NCBI RefSeq assembly: GCF_902459465.1 | Contig: NC_047066.1 | Location: 15,069,047 to 15,133,046 of the forward strand | Source of the DNA: Asterias rubens | Taxonomy: Eukaryota; Echinodermata; Asteroidea; Forcipulatida; Asteriidae | Length of the DNA stretch: 64,000 nt | Direction: 5' to 3' | Shown here: positions 11,437 through 22,252 of the stretch, piece by piece | How the letters are laid out: each line of letters opens with the position of its first letter | How positions within the stretch are numbered: position 1 is the stretch's first letter | The notes under the pieces: model-generated | Told to the model about the DNA's origin: nothing | The model's input: the letters and a program-made list of their open reading frames with translations, nothing else | Databases searched by the model: none | Position numbers and translations under genes: made by a program

Positions 11437-14400
11437 CTATATGAGAGAACAAACCTTTTTTTCAGTGCTTGTATTGTGCACATTTCTCTGTTTAGTCGGT
11501 GGTCCTTTGAGAAGTGCATAGCAGACCCACATGATTACCATAAAAAACATGAAGTAACTGGTGTACATCAAATGTAGGTTGATCAGGGACTGCTCAGCCT
11601 GTGTTGATAAAAGAGAAACTTGGTGAGGAATAAAAACTACTGCAGCTCAGCTTTTTGGTTTAGCCCTGCTTGAGCCAGACACTTTCAGATTTGCTTCTCC
11701 CTTAAAATGAAACAGCTGTATATACTGTGTGTGGTGATAAAGGATGCCAGTGCACATGTCTATTTAAGAAAATAAGGTTCACCCTGGCTTTTCATGCTAG
11801 GTCTTACGGCAGTAAGACACTTAATAAAACCAGTTACCAAAACCAAACATGTCGGAAAGTTAATACGACAATACATGTAAATGTGTACATATGTTTAAAT
11901 CTGGGATGCTGAATCTTCCTGCGCAAGTAAAAAGGATAGTTTGTTGAAGCCCAGTTAGCTACTTTCAAAAAAGATAAGCACAAGCCTGAATTACAAGTAG
12001 ACTTTGATTAATTTTATCTACTTTTTCTAATTTTTGCTTCACAAAGGCAAGACAATCACCAAAAGGTATAGACTTGAAACAAATCAGTCAACAATATACT
12101 CTTTGTTGGACTCAGTTTTACTTCTGCTGAAATTATGCAAATCAAAGAATGATGTTCAAAAGGTATACGTCAAGATCAAAGCAGGCCTGTGGCTGTACAT
12201 GGACTTATGAACTCTCACCCAAGTTCAGCGTTCGCGCGCTCACCATTAACCATAGATGTAATAAAGACGCACACATACAGCAACTGGGTGTGAGTTCAGA
12301 ATTCCATGTAAACCCACACACCTCCTTTGTTCTTGACGTGCACCCCCTTTGAAATGTGTGTCAGTTGGGCTCTACCATGGTGTACAAATTCTTAAAAAGT
12401 TTTGAACTGCTAAAATAACAATAAAGGGCAAAGTGAGTCAGTTTGTGTACAGATCTCGTACATGTACAGGCCAGGGCCCGATTTCATGGCTCTGCTAACC
12501 GCCGAATTCTGCATTAACTGTCACCATTAATTCTCCACTTGCACGGCAAGCGTCAAATTTTATCGTGAGCGTACAATGCCTAGTAACGTTAAGTACGCAC
12601 TTGCACGGGGCAAAATTCCCCGCTAACCTGTTGAATACGCTTGACATACATGCACGCGTGGAATTCCCAGCTTCCGTAAGTGCCGATTCTTTGCTTACGG
12701 TAAACAGAGCCATGAAACTGGGCCCTGATCTGCTAATAATAGCAACTGCTGTAGAAATTAATAAAAGTACAATGCAATGCCACAAAAAGAAGTCATAATG
12801 GTGAAAACATGGGTTAGATGAACGCCAATAAAACTTTACATTATTATGTACTTACCGAACTTAACATTACTGTGAGATGAGGATCAAACTTGTGCTTAGC
12901 ATGAGCAACTGTTCCTTGAGTGCACCAACTATCAATAGCTTGACCTTTTGGTCGAAAGCTCATCCACGCTGAACTATTCTCATGGTGGGAGTCGGTGGTA
13001 TTGCACGTTGCTGGACGTCTGAAGTCAAAACAAAACAAAAGATTTGAACAAACCCCTTGCATATGATGTCACACTGCCAAAAGGAGGCATATCATTGGAC
13101 GAAAGCTGTTTTGTGTGTGTAAAAACTAAGGGTGTAACCTCAGTGTTCCTGGTACATTTCGCATTATGCAAGTGGGTCTATTGATTTCTATAGAACCCTT
13201 ACACAACAGAAAACGCACCTCCGAACCACTTACCATTTACCGTTTTCAAATCTTTTGTGCTCGTTTGTGCAAGATATGGCTGACAGGATAGGCGCGTGTA
13301 TTAATTGGGCTGCCCGTTGACCTGCAAGGGGTCTCCAATGTTTTTAAGAGCTTTATCCTTTTCGTATATATTATTATTTTTATGTGAATTGCCAAATAAA
13401 TAATAATAATAATAATACATATATTTGTATGAAAAACAAATTATAGGTCCTGACCTCTGAATGATACAACAAGATTCACAATTTATCTGTGCTGAATTCC
13501 TCCAATAAATTTACATATCAATTTAAAGGCACTGGATAGTATTGGTTAATGCTCAAATGATTGTTAGAATAAAATCTTACTTGTTAGCTATCAATGGAGA
13601 GATGTTGATAGGATAAAACATTGTGAGAAACGGTTCCCTCTGAAGTAGCTTCCTTTTCGAGAAGAATTTCTCACTAAAATATTTGAACTTGACTTCAGAC
13701 CTCAGAGTTTGATTTTTAAAGGCACCTGGAAATAGGATTTTTTTCTTTTAAACATAAGAGTATATGTTTATTAACAATAAAACAATTTTTTGAGTAATTG
13801 TTTGTCACGATTTATATGTTAAAAAAATTTATTAAGTGCTTGGGGGGTTGACTCCGCCTACCCCTTTTGTGACGTAGCAAAAGGAAGACTTTGCCTCGAT
13901 CAAACATAGACCCCCCTCGACGCGTAGATAAACACACGTGCAAAAGTACATGTAATTCTAAGGCGTGAGTTTGTACGCTGCGAAAAAGGTTTTTTTTCTG
14001 GCATTTTTCCGGCAATGCCGACCAGGTGCACTGCTGCTGGATGCAGCAAAACAACTAAAGATGGGGTCAGTCTTCATTTGTTTCCAGCAGATCCCAAGTA
14101 TAGGCGGTTGTGGGCTGCGAAAGTCAGATTAACTAGAGCAAAGTGGTCCAGTCCGATGTCTTTTTCAGCGCTATGCAGCGAATACTTCGAGCCGTCGTGC
14201 TTCGAATCCGGGATACACCACTCATTTGACATGACGAGAAGAGCCATTCTTAAACACGACGCCGTCCCAACAATTTTTCCAGCTAGTGGGAAGTCGAAGA
14301 AGGTATCTGAAAGACGTGACGAACCCAGAGGAGCATTTGCTAAACGTGAAAAAATTTGGGTAAGTTTGAACTTTGAGGGTATGTTTTTAGCTTTTGCCAA

Positions 14401-17400
14401 GTGACACGATTTTTTGTTGGTACCGCATGCGATTCACTGTGCGTGCAGGTCCTATGTGACCGTCCGCACGTTATACAGCAGCCATAGTGCGTGCGTGCAG
14501 TCTGCTCCGTGGCCGTATTTCTATAATAATACGTAGGCAGACCCACATCTTACAACCCATTTGGTCACTAAAAAGTTGCATAGTTAAATAAAAATAGCAG
14601 CAATAGCTTTTGTAAAAACCACTAGGCGTTCAACATGTTCAAGTTTCAATGTACGTATGTGTGTAAAATCGTGTCTAAATTTGTTTTGATGTGCCATGTT
14701 CCCAGACGTAATGTACGGGGGCCTGACTACAAATTTTCTCTTCAAATATCGCGCCTTGAATTACGTCACGAACAGCGCCCTCTCTGGTCGGGGCCTACTC
14801 GTAAATTTGTAAATACAATCAAAACTAATATTTTTAAACCTTAGTTAACTTTTTATTCACATTCCTCTCATAAAAACACATATTTTAGTGACAAAAGCTT
14901 TATTTAAAAAAAATACCACTTCCAGGTGACATTAAGGTCTCGAGTTTAAGCATCTGAAAGCCCACAACTTAATGTGACATTAGTGGTTTTTCTTCCATTA
15001 TTATCTCGCAACTTCGAGGACCAATTGAGTTCAAATTTTCACAGGTTTGTTTATTTGTGCATAATATTTTTATGTTGAGACACCAAGTGATAAGATTGGT
15101 CTATGACAATTACCAAAGGTATCCGGTGTCCTTAAAACAAATAACTATTTGGGATATGACTCTGCATACATACAGGACGTCTGACAATGAAAGATGGACA
15201 TGATCAAGACTGAAGATTGCATGCAACATTCCATAAACAATGCACTAGACAGAGTCAACTTTTAAGGCTATTGTCCATAATATTTTTTTTAAACCAAATG
15301 TATTGTTACGCTTCCATAGAACAATATTGTTGTGCATGACTTGCTAATAGAAGGTGCTAGAGTGGTTAGTTCAATCTGAAAGCACACAACTTGAGCAACA
15401 AGGGCATTTTTTTCTTCCATTATTCTCTCGCAACTTCGACGACCAATTGAGCTCAAATTTTCACACGTTTGTTATATTAATCTTATGTTGAGATACACCA
15501 AGTGAGAAGACTGGTCTTTGACAATTACCAAATGTGTCCGTTGTCTTTAAATGAAAAAAAAAAAAAAAACAATATCAAAAACAAAAATGAATGCATGCAA
15601 GATTACTCGCTGATTAGAAGTCAGCGATTTACAGGTTTACCTTGATGTGGGAAAGACAGATGCTGGCCCAGTCAGCATGAGACAAGTCTGCACACCGAGA
15701 CTACACACAGTGGGGTCATTGCACTGTGGGGGCTTCAGCGGGTGGGGAACCTCAAACTGTACACTGACCATCTCTTCAGAGCCTGCAATGAATACCAACC
15801 ATTTAGAAAAATAGTCTTCAACAAGATTTATCACAAACAATGATAAAGAGAGAGACAATAAATATAGAGAGACAACTGTGAAAAAAATTGACAGTGATTC
15901 ACTCACAAAACGGGAGAAATATGCATTGTTTCTACAGCGTGCTGATTCAGTGGCCACTCAGGCCATACCCCTCTAGTACCAATAATAATAATATTACATG
16001 TAGTTCTTTAGCACTGTATCAGTATCACACCCCTAAATAAGTATCAAAGCACGCAGTAGTATGTCCTGCAAGGTATGTGGATCTAAGCTTTCAAGTATAA
16101 TAGCTATTCCCATGGTGCTATGGCACAATTTGCTGTCGATCAGATCAGGAACACTGGTGCAAAGCTCTTCTCTTGACGATAAGTGCACTTAGTTCTTTCA
16201 TGTGCCTGACACAACACAAGGGACCTACTGCTTTACATCAACAGCAATAATGACTAGGTGTCTTGCTTCAGGACACAAGTGTCATGGCCGGAACTCAAAC
16301 CCACACTCTACTGATAAGAAACACCAGAGCTTGTGTTCTTATCCGCTACGAGTATGAAATTGCTGGAAATTCCCATCAATGACCCAGGCCTCGAAAACCC
16401 ACAGCAACCACAGCATATGACTGGTGCCCTGTGCTTCTGCTGTGGTGCCCATTGCAAAGTTCAAATACAAATATTTCCTCATAGAACTGCCCCATACCAT
16501 AAGAAAATTACTGTGCCCCTTTAAGAATGAAAATCAAGGCCTGACGACCTTATAGAACTGAGCTGACGTATTTACCTTCTTTCCCAAGCAAACTTGCAGG
16601 AATTAGACTTGAAAACATTGTAACATTTGTAATGGTTTTGGCCATGTATATTGAGGGATCGATCATAACCATGACAGACAGAGAAATGTTTCTTCTCATG
16701 GACCAGTCATCCTCTTCGTCTTGCGATGGACTCGTCACTGCAGAGATAGTCGTGTTGTTGTCCAGTTTGTTGGGATTCTCTGTTGCGAGCACTGTCGTCA
16801 CAGTAGACTCGTTCACGGTAAGGCAAAAGTCAACACTGGATAAATCATCCAAGAAGGTGTTCCAATCCTGAACAAGATAATTTTATTTAAATTTAAATGC
16901 CATCATTACAATTTAATATAAACCACAAGGGAAACTGACTGGGTATATCATTTCAATATTTACCCAGTCAGTTTCCCTTGTGGTTTATATTGATATCTGA
17001 AACAAATGGTCCCATCCCCTTAAGGTGATATGGCTGCTGCTTCCCAGGTTGTAACGTAATTTGGGTGTGATCCCTGGCTACACGGCAGTTAACGGTTGTA
17101 TGGCTTCTGACTGGCACCCCAGAACAAAATATTGACAAATAGCGAGACGCCAATATAGGGCTAGATAGTTCAGTTGGTAGAGTGCTGGCATGTTAATTCA
17201 GAGGTTGTTGGTTCGAATCCCACTCTAGTCAATTCTTTGTTCAAGTAAAAAAATCATTACAATTTAATTCAACAACTCTTTTTTTTCACGTCAGTAAACT
17301 TTTTTCTTCTCATTTTCAGTATTATACTATGTAGCCAAGCAGTCAAAACTCCTTTGAGAAAATTGGTGATGTTTTCATTAAAAATGAAATTTAGCCCAGG

Positions 17401-17756
17401 TTTTGACGATCTTGACCTTGATATACAAAAGCTTGTCAAAAACAATGGGACATTGCAATAGTTTATACAGGAAGTATGAACCAGGCTTTACAGATGGATT
17501 CAAAATGGAAAATTTACTTTCAATTTAGCCAGTCATTATTGTACCAGACAATATTTTAATGAACTATGTACTGCCTACTTTATATTAGAATATGATTTAC
17601 CTCGGACATATCATAATTTGGAACCTCACTGTGCTTGAAGTAGTAGCCAAGGATAAAGACGGACAGAGCAAAGAGGAACATGCAAGCAATGAAAATGACG
17701 AGGGGAGGTTTGCTCACAACATGCCCCTTCAGGTTCTCTAGCGGCTTGTAGGCCAT
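11437..17756 (-). CDS. TMEM248: TMEM248-family two-pass membrane protein, complete
   Basis: Five coding exons on the minus strand: 17756-17601, 16867-16576, 15782-15641, 13018-12856 and 11598-11437 (TAG stop). Lengths 156, 292, 142, 163 and 162 nt sum to a 304-aa protein (human TMEM248 is 314 aa, from memory). The N-terminus MAYKPLENLKG is followed by KPPLV and a hydrophobic helix at about residues 19-41. MSEDWNTFL spans the exon 1/2 junction. The long loop has six or so N-glycosylation sequons (NES, NTT, NIS, NVT, NSS) and conserved cysteines, so it is probably lumenal or extracellular. The last exon encodes SLINLHLMYTSYF and a second helix at about 264-284, then a short polar tail. Codon 1 follows a splice acceptor at 17769, so a 5' UTR exon is needed. 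The biochemical role of the family is not established. Intron 3 holds the THAP-exon transposon and intron 1 a SINE-tail palindrome. Confidence 0.94.
12474..12727. repeat. Fold-back element B (GGGCCC-type TIR)
   Basis: CAGGGCCCGATTTCATGGC at the left, GCCATGAAACTGGGCCCTG at the right; the interior is GC-richer than its surroundings. It ends about 130 bp from TMEM248 exon 4. No coding capacity. Confidence 0.75.
13519..13719 (+). repeat. MITE-A copy, left half
   Basis: Starts AAAGGCACTGGATAGTATTG and runs through the conserved GAGAAACGG and CCTCTGAAGTAG blocks to the palindrome centre (GACCTCAGAG), where the THAP element interrupts it. The right half follows at 14932. Confidence 0.85.
13720..14931 (+). 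mobile_element. TTAA-flanked DNA transposon with an intact THAP exon (Kolobok-like, non-autonomous)
   Basis: The 1212-bp element starts AGGCACCTGGAA and ends TTCCAGGTGACA, giving imperfect terminal inverted repeats, between TTAA duplications at 13716-13719 and 14932-14935. It interrupts a MITE-A copy in intron 3 of the TMEM248-like gene, in opposite orientation to that gene. Inside is a THAP-domain exon (separate entry); no catalytic transposase domain is seen. TTAA plus THAP fits the Kolobok superfamily as I know it. P elements also carry THAP but make 8-bp duplications; piggyBac uses TTAA but lacks THAP. Family assignment is an inference. Confidence 0.75.
14015..14359 (+). CDS. THAP zinc-finger first exon inside a transposon
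   Basis: Open for 115 codons from ATG to a consensus donor (TTTGG followed by GTAAGT), and open beyond it to a stop at 14404. Residues 1-88 form a THAP domain: Cys5 and Cys10, Phe-Pro (23-24), Trp33, then CSEYF (54-58), CF and the AVPTIF box at 83-88. THAP domains bind DNA through a C2CH zinc site. Here the ligand His of the usual CSEHF is Tyr57 (codon TAC), a one-base change that should weaken or abolish zinc binding. No downstream exon was recognised in the element, so this is probably the 5' remnant of a transposase gene kept in an internally deleted copy. Confidence 0.75.
14932..15137 (+). repeat. MITE-A copy, right half
   Basis: Continues with GGTCTCGAG, AAGCATCTGAAAG and TTTTCACAGG and ends GGTGTCCTTAAA. 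Together with 13519-13719 it reconstitutes one element. Confidence 0.85.
15362..15552 (+). repeat. MITE-A half copy
   Basis: Right half only, from TCTGAAAGCACACAACTT to GTGTCCGTTGTCTTTAAA, next to a 16-bp A run and upstream of TMEM248 exon 3. Confidence 0.75.
16200..16355 (-). mobile_element. tRNA-derived SINE fragment
   Basis: Contains the reverse complement of the same head as 49875-50287, with ACACAAGTGTCATGGCCGG and an A-box remnant; the B box is mutated. It lies in an intron of the TMEM248-like gene. Confidence 0.55.
16916..16990. repeat. Perfect 30-nt-arm palindrome made of SINE tail sequence
   Basis: 16916-16945 is the exact reverse complement of 16961-16990, with a 15-nt loop. The arm (AACCACAAGGGAAACTGACT) is the tail of the tRNA-Asn-like SINE seen at 48260. 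It lies 49 bp upstream, in gene orientation, of TMEM248 exon 2. Confidence 0.9.
17155..17260 (+). mobile_element. tRNA-Asn-like SINE head
   Basis: GGCTAGATAGTTCAGTTGG, a loop containing GTT at the anticodon position, and TGGTTCGAATCCCAC. Seven acceptor-stem pairs can form with TCTAGTC. The following TTTGTTCAAG matches SINE copies at 48255-48402, so this is a SINE and not a tRNA gene. Confidence 0.65.
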
Positions 17757-18579
17757 CGTAATAATTATCTGCATATAAAGAACAGTAAATTAAATCATTT
17801 AGAGCAATATTACAGTATAATTATAGCGACTAGTCTTGGTTTCAAGACCATGGTGTTTTCATTTACATACATCCAACATTTGGATTTTATGTACACTGTA
17901 TAAACATTGAGGGCGCTGTTTAATTTTTTATTTCCCAGGATCCAGTGTTGGTGGTGAAAATCAAACAATTCACAGCGCTCTCTATGGTTTATTCACAGTC
18001 CATTAGACCAAAACAATGGTTTCTGTGTGCGCGGAAACACCCCAGTTATGGAACCACTATACAAGGATTTATGCAAACTTCGATACTGCCCCACAAAATG
18101 ATACAAAATCTGCAAAGGGTTCTCTTCACCGCTAAATAAATGGAAGGGGGAAAAGGAAATGAGCCGATATGAAGATACTGCATTAGAGGCTGCATGCCTG
18201 AGTACAAAAGGATGTGTGTAGGCCAAGGCTAGCAATCCTATCGTGAGGCTAGTTTGCACTTGCAATCATCTAATTTATTTCTTCCAAGGTGCTTACTATC
18301 AGTGGGCGGTGCTGGGCATGGGTGAGCCTTTTTTTTTACAGTGATTTATTCCCTCAAATAGTTTTTGCTTCCATGATGTTTGTTTGGTCCTAACCCCTTC
18401 TACATTTTACTCTTTTCTAGATTTTGTAATTCGACTTGGCAACCATTCATCGCCCACTTACCAGTATAGCCATCCTAGCCATCCCCTCCCCCCTACTCCT
18501 GACCTAAAAGAGGAGGTTCTACCCGCTATTGTCTCCAAGTCCATGTTGTAGACTCCGCTATCGTTAGTAGATAGTATAC

Positions 18580-19045
18580 AAATATTGACTGCTTCGAGTG
18601 CTATGGTTAAAACTATGACTGCCGAGGTGATCCCCGGAGCGTTCTAAAATAGAACGCTACGGGGATCACCGAGGGAGTCATCGTTTTAACCATTGCATGA
18701 GTAAAAGCAGTCAATATTTGTTTTATAACACCCCAAACATTTCTTAATACTGTACTATTATTTTTAAGTTACAGACCTGCATGCTACAATCCACGGACGA
18801 AACAAAAAACTTTTACTGTGCTGCATGTAGTGTCGTGCAATCCGAAATGGTTACAGACTATTAATTTATCATCCTCGTACACGCAACGGGCGTCTGGGTA
18901 ATGCATGCCATGTGCTAGTCTTCGGACTAGCGCACGGCAAACCGACGCACTATCACACGGCCGTCGTCTAGCAAAACTAAGACATGTCATGTGATGCGCT
19001 CTAAACCAATGAGCAGGGAGAATACTAGTAAGGGGTGTTATAAAA
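18580..19045. mobile_element. Bipartite element: hairpin plus TATAACAC module
   Basis: 18580-18720 is a hairpin (AATATTGACTGC to GCAGTCAATATT; GGGGATCACC near its centre). 18722-19045 is a module bounded by TTTTATAACACCCC and GGGGTGTTATAAAA. The same two-part layout occurs at 21590-22020 and 60365-61285. It lies in the presumed TMEM248 first intron. Confidence 0.65.
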
Positions 19046-19537
19046 CCTCATAGTTCTCGGAGTAGCGCCCCCCCCCCCTTTCAAAGTCACCTCCTCTACT
19101 ACACTAGTAAAGTCATCCACCATGATAGTTGCGATAACGTAACCTTCCCCCCGCCATCGGGAGGAGGGTTACGTTATTGCATGAATGAAATTGAATAAAT
19201 ATGGTTGATATGATGAAAATTATTGGAATACAAATATGATTATAAGTTTGTTTTTAAAAAAAAAGCAACATAGTTTTTAGTCCGACAAGAGACAATCAAG
19301 TCCAAGAGACAATCCGACTCACACAGTCACATCATCATCAGGAGTGCCCAAAAAGTCAAACATTGCAAACCTCAGGGCAGGCTCAAAGTTTGCACCTCCA
19401 TGACCACATAAGGTTTATCGTGAATTGCAAAATATCAAGACAGGGCACTGTTCCTGTTTGTGTTGAACCCAAACAAAGATATAGGCCATGTGCCCAAGCC
19501 ACTTCTTTAAATAAAATTTTAAAAAGAAATTCTTAAC

Positions 19538-19858
19538 GATAACTTTGCTACCTTTCTCCGACTCATATTTCCTCGATTCGTACTCGGCGCAGCCATCTTG
19601 GAATATGCCAATCAGCATGACGTTGTCGGCCGGCCGAGCTGTGGGCGGAGTTTGTGGAGAGCGAATACAAATCAACAGCTATTTTATGTGAATTAAGCCT
19701 GGGTATTTTTCCTGAACTACGTAGCACGTGAGCGTAAAAAGTACCCAAGCTTAATTCACATAAAATAGCAGTTGATTTGTATTCCACAGCTCGGTAGGCC
19801 GATGACGTCATGTTGATTGGCATATTCCAAGAGTCGGAGAAAGGTAGCAAAGTTATCA
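19538..19858. repeat. Fold-back element with perfect 26-nt outer arms
   Basis: 19540-19565 is the reverse complement of 19831-19856. Inner arms also pair (TGTGAATTAAGC / GCTTAATTCACA; AATATGCCAATCA / TGATTGGCATATT), so nearly the whole 320 bp can fold. Confidence 0.85.
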
Positions 19859-21192
19859 TTAAAAAACAAAAAAATCAATACACACAAAGCAAGCTTATAG
19901 TTAGGTGAACACATTCAGCTGGTTTATACTGCCGAGTGGCTCGTAAGGGGAGGCGCCGGATTTTGTTTTATTTTTGGTTATTTCTTAGCTGCATGACCAT
20001 GAGGAAATGCTAAGGATTCAGCTAGCCTTGGCCACACACAAGTGGGGCTAGCATGACATGAGATGACCGAGCATTGGCAGTTCCAATCATCAGCTCTACT
20101 GCCTGATGCACTGTCATTCATGTGCACTCTTCCACTACTTAACTACTACTACTAGCTAGGCCTACTACAACGGCACAACCACTCTGCCAGTTTGGTTGTC
20201 AGTTTCCTCTCATTCATACACTGTCAACCATTTTGATTGACGTTACGGTCGATAACTTAACCCGCAAGTAAAATTTTAGTTTAAGTTAGGAATAAATAAA
20301 CACACGAACAAGTCAAATTCGGTATATTTTGCTTCCAATCAATTAACAGAACCATAACCATTACCTGATCAAGTAGAACTCAGCTCTAGAGATGTCATCA
20401 TTTTGCTCACGGTGTGGCCACTGTAGTCCTAAAAAACGAACACATCAACGTTAATTTTCACGCCTCTCTCAGAAAGCCGACATTGCTGGCTCTACGTCAT
20501 GTATGCAATTCAGCACTAGCTGAAATCCCGTTAACGACGAGAGTTCACGAAGTCTAAAAGGCCACGAGAGGGGGCTATTTATAATATAGTGCTGTTCATC
20601 GACGATAATAATGTGAACTTTGTTGTGTGACTTGTACATTCTTTGGGTATTCTGGCAGGCAAATTACTGCACTGGTCCTATGGGAAATTGACATTTTTCC
20701 ACATAAATCCAAGAGTTATGAAAGATAAAGCTGGACAAGTTTTGAGATGTGCCTCCTTTCATTATCATAAGTTGAATTAGACGGTGCAATCTCCATAAAA
20801 AAAAAAGATTTTGTTTTCTTAGGCTCCCTGTGTACAAATCGTGCCTGCACTTTTGTAAACATGTCATATCACAGGTCACATCGTCTATTGTCTTCCCTCC
20901 CACGGCCTGCTCATTGACAATGGGTAAATTTCGTATTATGCGAAAACCGGTCGCTTCACCATCCATTAACTATAGGCACATTAAACAATTTACAACTTAC
21001 AGGCCCATACCCCAACATTGGAGAAATCATGAAGGGCACTTTGGAGGTTAACATATAAAGCGAGAACCTAAAGTGGTTTTTGTTTTTTGCCAGTGGATTG
21101 TGTGTAAACTGTTTGTTTTAACTATGATCCGTTTGTCTTGTCTCAATTGTTTGTTTTAAACAGGTCTTGTAGTCATAGTGTGGCATGCTCTT

Positions 21193-21500
21193 TAAAAAAG
21201 ACACTGGACACCTTTAGTAATTGTCAAAGACCAGTCTGCTCATTTGGTGTATCTCAACATGCATAAAATAACAGAACCTGTGAAAAATTGAACTCAATTG
21301 GTCGTCGAAGTTGCGATATAATAATGGAAGAAGAAAAAACATCCTTGTCACACGAAGTTGGTACCAATGCTAGATTTAGGGACCCTCAAAATCGAATTCT
21401 CAAAATTTCTAAAAGGAATAGAAGCATACACACGGGAAATAGTCTAAATCATTCCTTGGTTTATTTATTGTTCAACATTATTTGGTAACAATTAATTTGA
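21193..21500. repeat. MITE-A copy, one terminus degraded
   Basis: Begins AAAGACACTGGACACC in reverse-half order (AGACCAGTCTG, TTGGTGTATCTCAAC), continues past the centre, then decays to ATTATTTGGTAACAATTAATT. Confidence 0.7.
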
Positions 21501-21589
21501 TGCGCCTAAGACTCACAATAGGCCAATATGCTGGTTGACCAAAATAACGTGTGGTTTCTTTAACATACACCTATATAGTATGTAGTATA

Positions 21590-22020
21590 CACATACTGAC
21601 TGGCAATGAGGTAACTAGAGTGTACGTCTATTCCCCCGAGGGACTTTGAGTGACCAGAAGAGCGACCTATTTCCCGAGGCCGAAGGCCTAGGAAAATGGG
21701 TCGCTCTTCTGGTCACTCACAGGCCCGAGGGGGAATAGACGTACACTCTAGTTACCTCATTGCCAGTCAATATGTGTTTTATAACACAGCTCGGTCTTAA
21801 AATGTCAAATAAGAACAGAAAAAGGAATTTTGTAGTTTGTTCACGGTTCAAGTCAAGAGAGGGCGCTGTTACCGCGGGCACTATTTGCAAAGACTAGTGC
21901 CCGCTCTGGTACATTCCCGCAAAACACGCGCGCGCGATCACTAGCCTATATTAGTTCATCACACGTGACCGTGTTTCAGCCAACCAGAATACAGAAAAAG
22001 CAAGAGGTGTGTTATAAAAT
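21590..22020. mobile_element. Bipartite element: 90-nt-arm hairpin plus module
   Basis: 21590-21776 folds on arms of about 90 nt (GACTGGCAATGAGG to CCTCATTGCCAGTC; GTGACCAGAAGAGCGAC near the centre). 21776-22020 is bounded by TTTTATAACACAGC and AGGTGTGTTATAAAA and holds GAGAGGGCGCTG and CACACGTGACCGTG. No ORF of note. It lies between the TMEM248-like and carboxypeptidase genes. Confidence 0.7.
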
Positions 22021-22072
22021 ACTATAGTAGAGCATAGTACAGTTTATTATAGAATAGTACAGTAAACTAAAG

Positions 22073-22140
22073 CAGTCCTACTACGGGATAGATTCTTATG
22101 GAGCATTATTTGGTGAGGAGGTGGCCTCAGAGGGCCTTCG
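22073..22140 (-). pseudogene. Decayed duplicate of the carboxypeptidase last-exon 3' end
   Basis: About 65 nt resemble 22231-22300, the last codons and stop of the carboxypeptidase gene, at roughly three-quarters identity by eye. Shared blocks include GATTCTTATGGAGCAT and GAGGAGGTG. In the coding frame the Gly codon GGA has become TGA, and a one-base insertion shifts the final codons, so it cannot encode the enzyme. It lies directly downstream of the intact gene, as expected of a small tandem duplication or the last scrap of a lost paralogue. Confidence 0.7.
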
Positions 22141-22252
22141 TGATTTGCGGATAAACATTGTGGTGTGGTTTTATTCAGACCTAACTATAGAATAGAATAT
22201 ACAGTATAGGCTTTTAATATAGTATATAACAGTTCTACTTCTGGATAGATTC

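Larger units (their letters stand above)
17757..20430 (-). other. 5' UTR and first intron of the TMEM248-like gene
   Basis: The acceptor ending at 17769 leaves 12 nt of 5' UTR before the ATG. A good donor (GATCAG followed by GTAATG, minus strand) lies at 20365/20364, so a non-coding first exon running upstream from there is the best guess. This exon is inferred, not proven. The intron between carries several fold-back elements (18580-19045, 19538-19858). Confidence 0.4.

Noticed and set aside
17158..17230. A functional tRNA-Asn gene
   Set aside because: Acceptor stem and boxes pair, but the D and anticodon stems have wobble or mismatch, and the flanks match SINE copies elsewhere in the window.
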